Shown here in pieces: positions 29,989 to 37,793 of a DNA stretch of 64,000 nucleotides (its first letter is position 1; every line of letters starts with the position of its first letter). The stretch is from NCBI RefSeq assembly GCF_026788005.1, contig NZ_JABEPE010000004.1, positions 186,001 to 250,000 of the forward strand, given 5' to 3'. The notes below the pieces were generated by a model that ran no database searches, was not told the DNA's origin, and saw only the letters and a list, made by a program, of their open reading frames with translations. This stretch comes from Alteromonas sp. a30 (lineage in GTDB: Bacteria > Pseudomonadota > Gammaproteobacteria > Enterobacterales > Alteromonadaceae). The translations under genes were made by a program, and so were the position numbers.

Positions 29989-30888
29989 TTAATTGACTTT
30001 TTCAGGTCTAGGCAACAGCGCCTTCGCAATAAAAAACATTGCAGTCAAAATAATTCCCGGCATCAAAATGAGGTTTAACGCTAAAAGTGTGATCTTCCAC
30101 AATACATAACTTAACACGCGTTCCGTTTGCTGATGAACATGCTTTTGGCCAACGCTTTTTAAGTGATGTATGCTCGACTTCGCCCTTTCCTCTAATTTAT
30201 GACCCGCGGTGAATGAGAGTAAACTACCATGTAATTGACTCAAATTTGCTTGGCTACTGAGCTGCAATTTACTGCTGATTTGCTCAGATGCTAATGCAGA
30301 AAAATGAATGCTGTAGGGAAGCAGTAAATGTACGACAATAAATAATAGTGTGGTGTGCCGTGTAATAAGCCGAGCGTTAATGAGTACACGTTGCGGTATC
30401 AACTTTTTCTCCCGAACCATTGCGAGCAATGCATAAAGCGTCCAAAAGATGAGACATAACCACATTAAATACGGTGATAAAAAATGTGCGCTTTGCGCAA
30501 GTAAGCCCAGCACTCTCACGGCGACAATTGACCCCATGGTAACGTCAATGCCTTGTTTAAGCCCTTGATTTAACTCTTTTAGTAACTGACCTACAGTCAC
30601 ATTGTAGTCAGCAATAAATGACACTCCAATTTGGCTACTTTCAGCGATGTCTAACAGGGTAGTCACCTCAACCAGCAATATCAGTTCATCCAAGGCTTGT
30701 TGTTCAACACCTTTCAAATAATGCTGGTTTGCTGTCAACAAAGTTTCGTTACTGGTATTCATACCATGAAGCTGAATTTTCTTAAGATGGGCAAGTTCAG
30801 CGTCAACTTTCGCACTGCTTAAAAGAGCAAAATAGCCAACACTCAAGAAGGCCACACATATTAATCCCAAACGTAAATAGCTAGGCAT
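29989..30888 (-). CDS. Polytopic membrane protein, last gene of the reb run
   Basis: A 299-aa protein from the ATG at 30888, which has a GGAAGG site eight bases upstream and overlaps the preceding lysozyme stop by 8 bp; a GTG at 30897 is also possible. There are about four membrane segments: near residues 5-25, 130-155, 175-200 and 265-290. Two soluble stretches lie between them, one of about 100 residues and one of about 60 that is amphipathic and Gln/Ser-rich. No known family was recognised. Its coupling to a lysozyme gene suggests a role in getting lysozyme or another protein across the membrane, for example holin- or chaperone-like; this is inference. Confidence 0.65.
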   Translation of the reverse strand: MPSYLRLGLICVAFLSVGYFALLSSAKVDAELAHLKKIQLHGMNTSNETLLTANQHYLKGVEQQALDELILLVEVTTLLDIAESSQIGVSFIADYNVTVGQLLKELNQGLKQGIDVTMGSIVAVRVLGLLAQSAHFLSPYLMWLCLIFWTLYALLAMVREKKLIPQRVLINARLITRHTTLLFIVVHLLLPYSIHFSALASEQISSKLQLSSQANLSQLHGSLLSFTAGHKLEERAKSSIHHLKSVGQKHVHQQTERVLSYVLWKITLLALNLILMPGIILTAMFFIAKALLPRPEKVN

Positions 30889-31615
30889 TGCAAACACCTT
30901 CCCTTTTAAACATTACATCCATATCAACCTTGCCCTCTATTCCCGGGATCCGGCCTTTATCGCTGTATTGCCAAAGGTTCACGTTAGATAGCGAATCAGG
31001 CTTTTTTAAGGTTTTGCTGTATTCTGCTAACCAAAATTTATATTGGGTGAATTCAGTGCCTAAATTGTCACGCCAAAAATCCCCATAACTGTATAGAATT
31101 GGACGGCACTTTAGCTCAGCTTGCACATAATCGAGCCACACTTTAACGCCTGCTTTTATTGCATCAGAAGACATGCCCTGCGAAACTTCAACATCAAGCA
31201 TAGGAGGTAACAGATGCGACTGTTGTTTGATGGTTTTAACAAAAAATTCCGCTTGCTGTTTCGCATCAAGGCTAGGTTGAAAGAAATGATATGCACCGTG
31301 TTGCAATTGAGTTTGCTTTATCGCTTCAATGTGCTTCATATAAGTGGGATCGACAAAGCGGGTGCCTTCCGTCGCTTTTAAATAAACAAAATGCACGCCT
31401 GATTTTTCCACTTCCAAGAAGTCAATTTCCCCTTGAAAGTGGGATACATCAATACCGTGCAGAGGTTTTTCAGTTTCTTTAGGCAAGGCTTTAATGACAT
31501 GAGTCGGGATCGTTTTTGCGTGGTTTACTGGCGTGAAATGCGGTGAATGTGCATAGGGACGTTTAAAAATAATCACTAACAATGCAATAAACCCTATTAA
31601 CTTCAGCACCTTCAT
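30881..31615 (-). CDS. GH25 family lysozyme (muramidase)
   Basis: A 244-aa protein. Residues 1-20 are a hydrophobic signal anchor with weak cleavage prospects. The GH25 catalytic domain begins at HGIDVSHFQGEIDF (D56) and has the catalytic D141-V-E143 in MLDVEVS, with YLKATEGT and NLWQYSDKG as other family landmarks. It cleaves the MurNAc-GlcNAc bond of peptidoglycan. It lies 35 bp after the HNH-like gene and overlaps the membrane protein gene, so it appears to be part of the reb transcript. Candidate roles are self-lysis for R-body release, or attack on a target cell. It is also possible that it is a later insertion. Confidence 0.88.
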   Translation of the reverse strand: MKVLKLIGFIALLVIIFKRPYAHSPHFTPVNHAKTIPTHVIKALPKETEKPLHGIDVSHFQGEIDFLEVEKSGVHFVYLKATEGTRFVDPTYMKHIEAIKQTQLQHGAYHFFQPSLDAKQQAEFFVKTIKQQSHLLPPMLDVEVSQGMSSDAIKAGVKVWLDYVQAELKCRPILYSYGDFWRDNLGTEFTQYKFWLAEYSKTLKKPDSLSNVNLWQYSDKGRIPGIEGKVDMDVMFKREGVCNA

Positions 31616-31650
31616 TTAACCCCCTTCTTCGGTTATCTGTAGTAACCTTG

Positions 31651-33111
31651 TTAAGCTAACGCTTCGTAGTTTCCTTCTGCCCAAACTTCACTTCTAGAAA
31701 ACAAGTTTTGTAACGCCGCGGGCTTGGTTAACACAAGTTCATTAAAACTCGTTTGCCAGGTTGTTCCATTTTCATGCACCTTAACAAGGTTGTGCCAATC
31801 TTCCTGCCAATTAATAGGTAAAAACACACACTTGGATGTTGTGCTGGCATACAGTAAATCATGGCTATTTAGCATCACTATTCGCCTAACTTGCTTGAGC
31901 GTTAATTCACTTTCTAGTACGAGATACATAAGACAAGACTGCGCTAAAGCAGGAACGAACACGTTTTCGTGATGAGTTTGCTCACCACTTAAAAACTGAA
32001 CATAGTTCAGATATATCGCGCTCCAGTTTTCATGGGGGTTATGCCACCATGTGGCCTTTGCATCGATTGATAACGAAGTGAATTGCTGCTGGGCCAATAA
32101 AGGCAACTCCAGCGTTAACTCTCCTTGCTCATTGTTGTCTGTTGATGCGCTTTTTATGTCGGACTGCAACGTCAGCCAAAGCGCTTGTAAGTGCGCTAAC
32201 CTTGTGAGTAGCAAAGCGTGTCGATTCAAATTTAATATTTGAATGCTTTCCTCTCCTCGGGACAACGAGGCTTTCTCGTTGACGGATAAACTTGCCAGCC
32301 ACGCATTAAATTCAGCATCCAATTGCGGAGAAGATAATGCTTTTCCCGTTGGATCTGATTGCAATGGGATGGTATTCGGTTGCTTCACTAACTGCGCTTC
32401 AATTTGCGCTTCGTCCATTTGTTTTTGCAAATAAAACCCTTTAACGCGATCAAACGCATACGCTTTGCCGTTAAGCGGATTAAAACGAATGTAATCCCTT
32501 GGGTTTTCCGTTCTAGGATTGATTAACACCGGATGCTCGTTTGATTGCTGCACCTCAGGCATATGATGTCCATCTAACGTTGGAAACTGTAAACCTTTGT
32601 TTTTCTCCGCACACTGCGGGCAGGTATAAAGTAGGTTGCTGGTATCATAAGTGAGACCCACATAAGCGCGGCGCTTTAGCGCACCTTCATGAAGATAACC
32701 TGCCGGTGGTCGGTAGTGGGAAACCAAGTGCTCTTGAATATGGGTTGCACCCAATTGACTTTCACACCAGTAGCACTTTCCAGATGACGCCCCAGCCAAG
32801 GTTTTTACAATGTCATTTGTTGCGTATAACGAGGCATCAAACGCGGCCTGAGTATATCCGATGCTGAACTTGTCGTTGCTCAACTTAACGCTTTTATTGG
32901 CATTACGCTCGGTTAAGTAAACTAAGTTATCAACTAAATCATTCGCGAACCCTTCTTTAATCAAGGTGTTACGATCAACTGTCGCAAGTAGGCGATACTC
33001 GTGAGGCTCAGACACTCTATGAAGCAGGTCCAACATTTGTTTCGTTGCTACCTGTAATGTGGCTTTATGTGTCTCATTTAGCATGAAGCTCATTGGTGCT
33101 ATCGACATCAT
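31651..33111 (-). CDS. HNH-like zinc-binding protein of the reb run
   Basis: A 486-aa protein starting at ATG-ATG (33111 or 33108) after a GAGG site. Residues 110-180 look like the HNH variant found in TIGR02646/PtuB-type nucleases: paired C113-x2-C116 and C164-x2-C167, a His in SHYRPP (H132), and SNLLYTCPQCAEKNKG with its conserved Asn. The remaining 300 residues are not recognised and have several predicted helices. If it is a nuclease it could be a toxin carried by the R-body system or a DNA-processing accessory; neither is shown. A structural zinc role without catalysis is an alternative. It lies 32 bp after the Gln-rich gene. Confidence 0.65.
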   Translation of the reverse strand: MMSIAPMSFMLNETHKATLQVATKQMLDLLHRVSEPHEYRLLATVDRNTLIKEGFANDLVDNLVYLTERNANKSVKLSNDKFSIGYTQAAFDASLYATNDIVKTLAGASSGKCYWCESQLGATHIQEHLVSHYRPPAGYLHEGALKRRAYVGLTYDTSNLLYTCPQCAEKNKGLQFPTLDGHHMPEVQQSNEHPVLINPRTENPRDYIRFNPLNGKAYAFDRVKGFYLQKQMDEAQIEAQLVKQPNTIPLQSDPTGKALSSPQLDAEFNAWLASLSVNEKASLSRGEESIQILNLNRHALLLTRLAHLQALWLTLQSDIKSASTDNNEQGELTLELPLLAQQQFTSLSIDAKATWWHNPHENWSAIYLNYVQFLSGEQTHHENVFVPALAQSCLMYLVLESELTLKQVRRIVMLNSHDLLYASTTSKCVFLPINWQEDWHNLVKVHENGTTWQTSFNELVLTKPAALQNLFSRSEVWAEGNYEALA

Positions 33112-33143
33112 AGTTTTTTACCTCACATTCCTTAGTACAAGAA

Positions 33144-33797
33144 TTACGACTGGCCGTTACCCGAGGGTATTTGTGGCCCTGGCGGATGTTGAATATTCTG
33201 CTCTGGCTGAGTGCCATGCGAATCACCTTGAACCCCTGGTCCTTGCCCCAGAACGCCTTCTTGTTGTGGAGCTTGGGCCGCTAAATGTGCACTGGCTTGT
33301 TCTGCCTGTTGTTGTGCTTGCAACACACTTTGCTCAGCGAGTGCTTGCTGGTGCTGCATTTCTTTTTGCATCTGCAAGTTAGATTGATGCATAGCGCTTT
33401 CTGTTTCTTGGAAATGATGTTGCGCTGATTGATTAAGCTGCTGCATCTGCGATGCGGCTTGTGCATTACCTCCTTGCATTGCCGTGTTAGCATCATTTAC
33501 CAAATTACCGGCTTGCGGTGCCGGTTGCCCTTGCATTTGAGGCTGTTGCTGAGCGTGATGCGGCTGCTGTGCCATTTGTTGCGCTTGATGCTGTGCCTGT
33601 TGAGCCTGCTGCTGCATTTGCGTATCAATAAACTGCCTATGCTCCAAGTGCCCAAGCAACTGCCTATTCTGATTGAAAGACTGATTCAAGAAATGACCAA
33701 TTTGCTGCAAATTTTGGCTCAATTCCGTAATTAACGTTTTCATATTTTCATCCACTTGTGCGCGTGGATCTTGGTTTTGATTTTGTTGTGGATTCAT
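33144..33797 (-). CDS. Gln/His-rich low-complexity protein of the reb run
   Basis: A 217-aa protein with a strong AGGAG site before the ATG at 33797. It has no signal peptide. Residues 10-60 may form a coiled coil, then a long segment is dominated by Gln, Ala, His and Met. The C-terminal 40 residues are Pro/Gly-rich (GVLGQGPGVQGDS). There is no recognised domain. Such composition suits a scaffold, linker or aggregating component and would fit a role in R-body assembly or packaging; this is inference from composition and context. Confidence 0.6.
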   Translation of the reverse strand: MNPQQNQNQDPRAQVDENMKTLITELSQNLQQIGHFLNQSFNQNRQLLGHLEHRQFIDTQMQQQAQQAQHQAQQMAQQPHHAQQQPQMQGQPAPQAGNLVNDANTAMQGGNAQAASQMQQLNQSAQHHFQETESAMHQSNLQMQKEMQHQQALAEQSVLQAQQQAEQASAHLAAQAPQQEGVLGQGPGVQGDSHGTQPEQNIQHPPGPQIPSGNGQS

Positions 33798-33848
33798 TGC
33801 ATGTCACTCCTACTCTGGTTGAGCATTGTTAGGGTTAATCGGCACGTT

Positions 33849-34931
33849 CTAGGTGCTGGTTAGTGTATTGGTTGTTGCTTGGGTATTTGACGCAATTATC
33901 TGTTCAAATCGCAACACACTCACACAACCATTTTCATCCAACATGACTTCGCATGTTTGGTGATCAAAATTCGGGTTACTGAGTTTGGCAAACCAGTATT
34001 TGCTATCTTGAGACAACGTCAATTTTTCCATTTTCAAGAAACAGGTAAACGCAATTAGGCTATTCTGAAAGGCCTTTACTTGTGCATCATTGCCAATATC
34101 ATCGAACAGGGCCTGCGGCTCGGAATGACGAACCCAGTTAACTATCGCCGTTGCCATATCACGGAACCCAATGGCGGCATTTTGCTGCCCCCAATGCTGT
34201 AACAGCGCAGGAATTTGTAACGTTCCTTGGTTCGACGTCAACTGAGGGCAATTTAGATTTTTCACTGCTTTGGATAACATGTCTTGATATAGCTCGTTGA
34301 ATTTATTACTAATATTGGGAGTTATCTTCTTTGCTTGATTTTTACTCACCAAATAATTCAACGTAATGCACGCAAACTCAACAAAATGGCAAAATGCCGA
34401 GGCGCTACAAGCAGCCTTTAAGGCAAAACGCGCAGCTTCTAAATACACAAAGTCGGGATACGCGTTATTCGTAATAGTTTGATTCAACTGACTTAGCTGA
34501 CCAATATCATCTAGCGACATGGTTAAGAACAGCGCATTGTGGCTGACTTGCAGTGTATCGAGTACGGTTTCTGCTTGCAGGTTATGCCATGCCGTAATCG
34601 CCTTCTTATCGACACCAAGTTGCTCAAAAGCCTGGGTGTTTTTTTGCGGTAACGCCAAAGATAAGGTTTGTAATTCGGATTCACTCATCGACATTAAAAA
34701 ATCCGCAGATGCCACTACGCCGGAATCCGCAACAGGAATTAAGTTCGTGCTGAACAATCCCTCAGCAATGCTGTTTAGCAATGCAGTTTCAGACGAAAAA
34801 TTATAGGTCAGGTGTGAATCGTTAATGGCTTGCTCTAGCCACTGCATCGATCCTGGCATCCAACCTAAAATGTTGCTTGCCCTAACGGATAAGCTAGATG
34901 TGCCTGAAATGGGGGAATGTATGGAAATCAT
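33849..34931 (-). CDS. Unknown 360-aa protein of the reb run
   Basis: A 360-aa predicted soluble, mostly helical protein preceded by an AAGGA site. No signal peptide, membrane segment or known domain was recognised. Cysteines are concentrated in the middle (AACSASAFCHFVEFACITL). The gene begins 33 bp after the stop of the preceding small gene and is followed at 51 bp by the Gln-rich gene, so it belongs to the same transcript. A role in R-body assembly, cargo or control is possible but unproven. Confidence 0.6.
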   Translation of the reverse strand: MISIHSPISGTSSLSVRASNILGWMPGSMQWLEQAINDSHLTYNFSSETALLNSIAEGLFSTNLIPVADSGVVASADFLMSMSESELQTLSLALPQKNTQAFEQLGVDKKAITAWHNLQAETVLDTLQVSHNALFLTMSLDDIGQLSQLNQTITNNAYPDFVYLEAARFALKAACSASAFCHFVEFACITLNYLVSKNQAKKITPNISNKFNELYQDMLSKAVKNLNCPQLTSNQGTLQIPALLQHWGQQNAAIGFRDMATAIVNWVRHSEPQALFDDIGNDAQVKAFQNSLIAFTCFLKMEKLTLSQDSKYWFAKLSNPNFDHQTCEVMLDENGCVSVLRFEQIIASNTQATTNTLTST

Positions 34932-34964
34932 GATTCCGTATCCTTTAACACACGACTGTGCTCT

Positions 34965-35321
34965 TTATTCGTCACCGGAAGGAAAGTTTTTCACGACTGT
35001 TCCCGCATTTTCACCAATAGTTTTGAAACTTTCGGCGCTTGCAGTCACTAATCCCTGAATTTGTGCTAATACTTTTGCACATTCGTCCGCATTACCTGTT
35101 GCCAACATTTGGGAAACCGCAACACCTGCCGCCGTTGTGCTAATCGTATTCATATTGCGAAGCTGGTCAGTTGCATCTTGAATGGCAATGGCTGCACTTT
35201 GAGAAACAGACTGATACGCCTTTCCCGCCCCTGAGTGACGAATAATATCGCCCGTTAAAGTGGCTTGCTGCACCGCCTGAATTGAGTTCATTATTTGTGG
35301 ATTTACCATTTGATTAGCCAT
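34965..35321 (-). CDS. Reb-like small protein (118 aa)
   Basis: A 118-aa helical, Ala/Thr/Ser/Gln-rich protein. Its opening NPQIMNSIQAVQQATL parallels the RebB opening (ITDSVTQANV), and the ATDQLRNMNTISTTAAGVA segment matches the second half of the Reb pattern. It is more distant than the four RebB copies. It lacks a signal peptide and ends in an acidic tail (FPSGDE). By position and composition it is probably a minor or accessory R-body component. Confidence 0.65.
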   Translation of the reverse strand: MANQMVNPQIMNSIQAVQQATLTGDIIRHSGAGKAYQSVSQSAAIAIQDATDQLRNMNTISTTAAGVAVSQMLATGNADECAKVLAQIQGLVTASAESFKTIGENAGTVVKNFPSGDE

Positions 35322-35423
35322 GAGAATACCTGTTTCAAAGTGTTGTCGTTCACGCCTGTGGATGTCTGATTATGCTTCGTTCTTTCATCCGCTAATTTGT
35401 TTGTATGCGCCGCTTCTTCGTTT

Positions 35424-35960
35424 TTAGGTGGTGGGTGTTGTACCCGATGAGGGGACGCTTTTGTCACCTTCTTCCGAACTGCTCCCCCCTTTCGACTCCA
35501 ATGATTGCAATTTCGCAATCAATGCTTTGAGATTTTTTTGCACATCTGCATCACTGGAACTTTGTGAGCCAATGTCTTTCGCGGCGCTGTCTATCAGCGT
35601 ATTCGCCATCGCAATGAGTTGTTCAGCATCGGCCTTACTTGATCCACCATCACCGCCGCTAGCGTCCCCGCCGGAAAGCGGCATAAATGGTGGCGGCGGC
35701 ACATCTGGCTTTTCGACCGGAGGAAGCTGTACAGCAGGTCCAACAGCTAGCATTTTCGCACACGTCGCTGTTACCGATGCATTGGTAGTAAGCTGTGCAT
35801 TTTGTTGCGCTGAAATGGCGTTGTACATCGCCATACCCATCGTTTCAGCCGAAGCCATGTCGAGCAATGCCTGACCGTGAGGAGCTGCAATACTAGTGAG
35901 TAAGGTGCTGCTTTGCGTAACAGAATCTGTAATCACATCATTAACTGTTGAACCCGTCAT
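35424..35960 (-). CDS. Reb-like protein with Pro-rich linker and C-terminal helical domain (178 aa)
   Basis: A 178-aa protein from the ATG at 35960; the upstream extension to 36017 is read inside the previous gene. Its N-terminal 70 residues contain VNDVITDSVTQSS, the RebB opening, and AMYNAISAQQNAQL, matching the RebB AHNATTSQQQTN stretch. A Pro-rich linker with VPPPPFMPL follows at about 80-95, then a Gly/Ser-rich stretch and a predicted helical C-terminus. The ATG lies 2 bp after the preceding stop, with its AAGGA site inside that gene, so translation is probably coupled. It may be a capping, adaptor or regulatory Reb subunit. Confidence 0.7.
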   Translation of the reverse strand: MTGSTVNDVITDSVTQSSTLLTSIAAPHGQALLDMASAETMGMAMYNAISAQQNAQLTTNASVTATCAKMLAVGPAVQLPPVEKPDVPPPPFMPLSGGDASGGDGGSSKADAEQLIAMANTLIDSAAKDIGSQSSSDADVQKNLKALIAKLQSLESKGGSSSEEGDKSVPSSGTTPTT

Positions 35961-35962
35961 GA

Positions 35963-36175
35963 TTATTGTCCTTTGGCAGCCCCAGCTGCGCCCGTTGAAA
36001 TAATAAGTGCCAAGCACTGATCTAAACTTGCCTGACTCGAAAGTTGAGAAAAGCGTTCATTTTGAACAGCATTTTCCATCAGAATACCTACGCTATGTGC
36101 GCCAGTACTGTAAACCATTCCCATGGCCACACCCGGAGCCATGCCTGCGTTTACCAAGGTTGCTACGAGACTCAT
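35963..36175 (-). CDS. Reb-associated small protein (70 aa)
   Basis: A 70-aa protein starting at the ATG at 36175 after a GAGG site; a GTG at 36181 is possible. It contains GMAPGVAMGMVYSTGAHSVGILMENAVQNERFSQL in two parts, similar in layout to the middle of RebB proteins (APAMAMGxLYQ then a helical AxNA segment), and ends in a small-residue run (STGAAGAAKG). It lacks the N-terminal ITDSVTQ motif. It is coupled to the next gene. Confidence 0.6.
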   Translation of the reverse strand: MSLVATLVNAGMAPGVAMGMVYSTGAHSVGILMENAVQNERFSQLSSQASLDQCLALIISTGAAGAAKGQ

Positions 36176-36210
36176 AATCACCCTCTCGTTTTTTTCCCTG
36201 AACCTATTAA

Positions 36211-36232
36211 CTAAGAACCTCCTTGTTCTTAG
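36211..36232 (-). other. Intercistronic stem-loop after the fourth rebB gene
   Basis: CTAAGAAC (36211-36218) and GTTCTTAG (36225-36232) form a perfect 8-bp stem with a 6-nt loop. On the transcribed strand the loop reads AAGGAG. There is no U-tract, so it is not a classical terminator. It sits in the only gap above 80 bp in the first half of the run and may stabilise or process the mRNA ends. Confidence 0.45.
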
Positions 36233-36258
36233 GCTAAGCTAAATAATACGGTTTTGAA

Positions 36259-36522
36259 TCAACCGTAAATCATGCTTGTTGCTTTACCTGTAGACGCCGT
36301 GTCTACGCTGTAAAGTGTGCTCACACCTTGTACAGTAGAAGCCTGCCAAGTGATGTTGCTTTGCTGTTGAGAAGTCGTCGCATTATGAGCAGCATTGCTT
36401 AGCGCTTGTGATGTTGCCATCATCAAATTGCCCATAGAACTTGCTGGTGCAAGACCAACTACTTCTGTGTTTGCTTGAGTAACAGAGTCAGTGATTTGGC
36501 TGTTTACAGTTGTTGGATACAT
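36259..36522 (-). CDS. rebB: RebB-family R-body protein, copy 4
   Basis: An 87-aa protein of the RebB (killing trait) family and the most divergent of the four copies. It retains VNSQITDSVTQANTEV, MGNLMMATSQALSNAAHNAT and LYSVDTASTGKATS. It lacks a signal peptide and is predicted to be helical. RebB-family proteins assemble into R-bodies, ribbons coiled in the cytoplasm that can extend and break membranes, as known from Caedibacter. An AAGG site lies before the ATG. The gene is 30 bp after copy 3. Confidence 0.9.
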   Translation of the reverse strand: MYPTTVNSQITDSVTQANTEVVGLAPASSMGNLMMATSQALSNAAHNATTSQQQSNITWQASTVQGVSTLYSVDTASTGKATSMIYG

Positions 36523-36552
36523 TAGGTTTTACCTTCTGTTGGTTTAAGAAAC

Positions 36553-36822
36553 TTATCCGCCCAAGATAGCACTCGTCGCCTTCCCGGTTGACGCGGTGTC
36601 TAAGGAGTAAAGCAACGCCACACCCGTCGTTGTTGCAGCCTGAGCAACAATATTCATTTGTTGCTGTGCTGCCGTCGCGTTATGAGCAGCATTTGCTAAA
36701 GCCTGTGAGGTTGCTTGAAACAAATTCCCCATCGCGCTGGCAGGTGCACTGCTTAACACTTCAACATTAGCCTGCGTCACTGAGTCAGTGATTTGGTCGT
36801 TAACTGAAGTTGGAAAAGCCAT
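36553..36822 (-). CDS. rebB: RebB-family R-body protein, copy 3
   Basis: An 89-aa RebB protein with the family pattern VNDQITDSVTQANVEV, SAMGNLFQATSQALANAAHN and LYSLDTASTGKATSAIL. It differs from copies 1 and 2 mainly at residues 21-30 and 50-70. Gene spacing is 26 bp from copy 2. A GGAG site is placed correctly before the ATG. It is one of the four presumed structural subunits. Confidence 0.93.
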   Translation of the reverse strand: MAFPTSVNDQITDSVTQANVEVLSSAPASAMGNLFQATSQALANAAHNATAAQQQMNIVAQAATTTGVALLYSLDTASTGKATSAILGG

Positions 36823-36848
36823 TTGGCGTACTCCGTATTAATTCGAAA

Positions 36849-37118
36849 TTAAGAACCCAAAATGGCCGAAGTAGCTTTACCGGTTGAAGCGGTGTCTAGG
36901 GAGTACAAAGTGGTGACGCCCATAGTCGTTGCTGCTTGTGCCGTTACGTTAGTTTGTTGCTGCGCGGTAGTTGCGTTATGAGCCGCATTACCTAACGCCT
37001 GTGACGTTGCTTGGAATAGGTTGCCCATTGCAATAGCAGGTGCATCACCTAACACTTTTACGTTAGCTTGGGTAACAGAATCCGTGATTTGATTATTTAC
37101 TGAAGTTGGAAAAGCCAT
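36849..37118 (-). CDS. rebB: RebB-family R-body protein, copy 2
   Basis: An 89-aa RebB protein nearly identical to copy 1: ten differences over the first 87 residues, all conservative or between small residues except Q21K. An AAGGAG site precedes the ATG. Near-identity with copy 1 suggests recent duplication or strong constraint to co-polymerise. Confidence 0.94.
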   Translation of the reverse strand: MAFPTSVNNQITDSVTQANVKVLGDAPAIAMGNLFQATSQALGNAAHNATTAQQQTNVTAQAATTMGVTTLYSLDTASTGKATSAILGS

Positions 37119-37167
37119 GATGCTTATCTCCTTGTGTTATTAAAATTTAAATATTTTTAGGCAAGGT

Positions 37168-37452
37168 TTACAAACCAGCGACTTTCGATTGTAAAATTGC
37201 TGAAGTTGCTTTGCCTGCTGCTGCGGTATCAATGGAATACAGTGTTGCAACACCCATTGTGGTCGCCGCTTGCGCAGTTACATTTGTTTGCTGCTGGGAA
37301 GTGGTCGCATTGTGCGCAGAGTTGCCCAGCGCTTGTGAGGTTGCTTGGAATAAATTACCCATTGATAACGCGGGCGCATCACCAAGCACTTGTACATTGG
37401 CTTGTGTCACTGAATCAGTGATTTGATTATTAACTGCGGTTGGAAAAGCCAT
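37168..37452 (-). CDS. rebB: RebB-family R-body protein, copy 1 (first gene of the run)
   Basis: A 94-aa RebB protein beginning MAFPTAVNNQITDSVTQANV, with a five-residue C-terminal extension (KVAGL) absent from the other copies. A strong AGGAG site precedes the ATG. As first gene of the run it should be the most highly translated and is likely the major R-body subunit. The promoter must lie within 37453-37670, upstream of which the regulator's terminator sits. Confidence 0.94.
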   Translation of the reverse strand: MAFPTAVNNQITDSVTQANVQVLGDAPALSMGNLFQATSQALGNSAHNATTSQQQTNVTAQAATTMGVATLYSIDTAAAGKATSAILQSKVAGL

Positions 37453-37793
37453 AGTTAACTCCTACTCATTAATTGATTAAATTAGCGTTTAGTTATCAGT
37501 GAATGTGCGCGCCCTAAAATGCGGCATCACCTTCATTTGATGGAGAAAGAATAAACAAGGCTAAAACAGAAGAAGTGTACAAATGCGGCAACTGGCAGGT
37601 AAATTGCGCGGAAGATCGTTTACTTTGAGTAAAAAGCATTGATAAAAGGTAAAAAACAAGGATGCTTACGAAATAAAAAGCGGAACTTAATCCGCTGATA
37701 AACTGCCTAACTGACAACAAGCAAACCATCCCCTTGTAGGCTCCTAAGCACCTAATTTAGAGTGTTCACTTGTACTCAACAATAGCATTAGAA
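37453..37793. other. Intergenic region holding the reb promoter and the regulator's terminator
   Basis: About 340 bp between the AAA+/AraC regulator and the first rebB gene. A terminator at 37671-37696 ends the regulator transcript, so the reb genes need their own promoter within the remaining 220 bp. No strong sigma-70 promoter was seen. A sigma-54-like sequence is present but faces the wrong way. Confidence 0.55.
37671..37696 (-). terminator. Rho-independent terminator of the AAA+/AraC regulator gene
   Basis: On the minus strand AGCGGA pairs with TCCGCT around a 6-nt loop and is followed by TTTTATTT. It is about 100 bp past the regulator stop and separates it from the reb genes. Confidence 0.7.

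Noticed and set aside
35303-35518. 71-aa frame overlapping two Reb-like genes.
   Set aside because: It covers the end of one gene and the gap in another frame, with a basic composition unlike the neighbours and no ribosome site.
36259-37452. Regular repeats considered as a CRISPR array.
   Set aside because: The repeats are whole coding genes of about 270 bp with conserved protein sequence, not short repeats with spacers.
37593-37607. Sigma-54-like sequence TGGCAG-N5-TTGC in the reb intergenic region.
   Set aside because: It reads on the plus strand, away from the reb genes and into the end of the regulator gene. The regulator also lacks GAFTGA. Probably chance.
37514-37729. 71-aa minus-strand frame between the regulator and rebB.
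   Set aside because: It overlaps the regulator terminator, lacks a ribosome site and has no recognisable domain.
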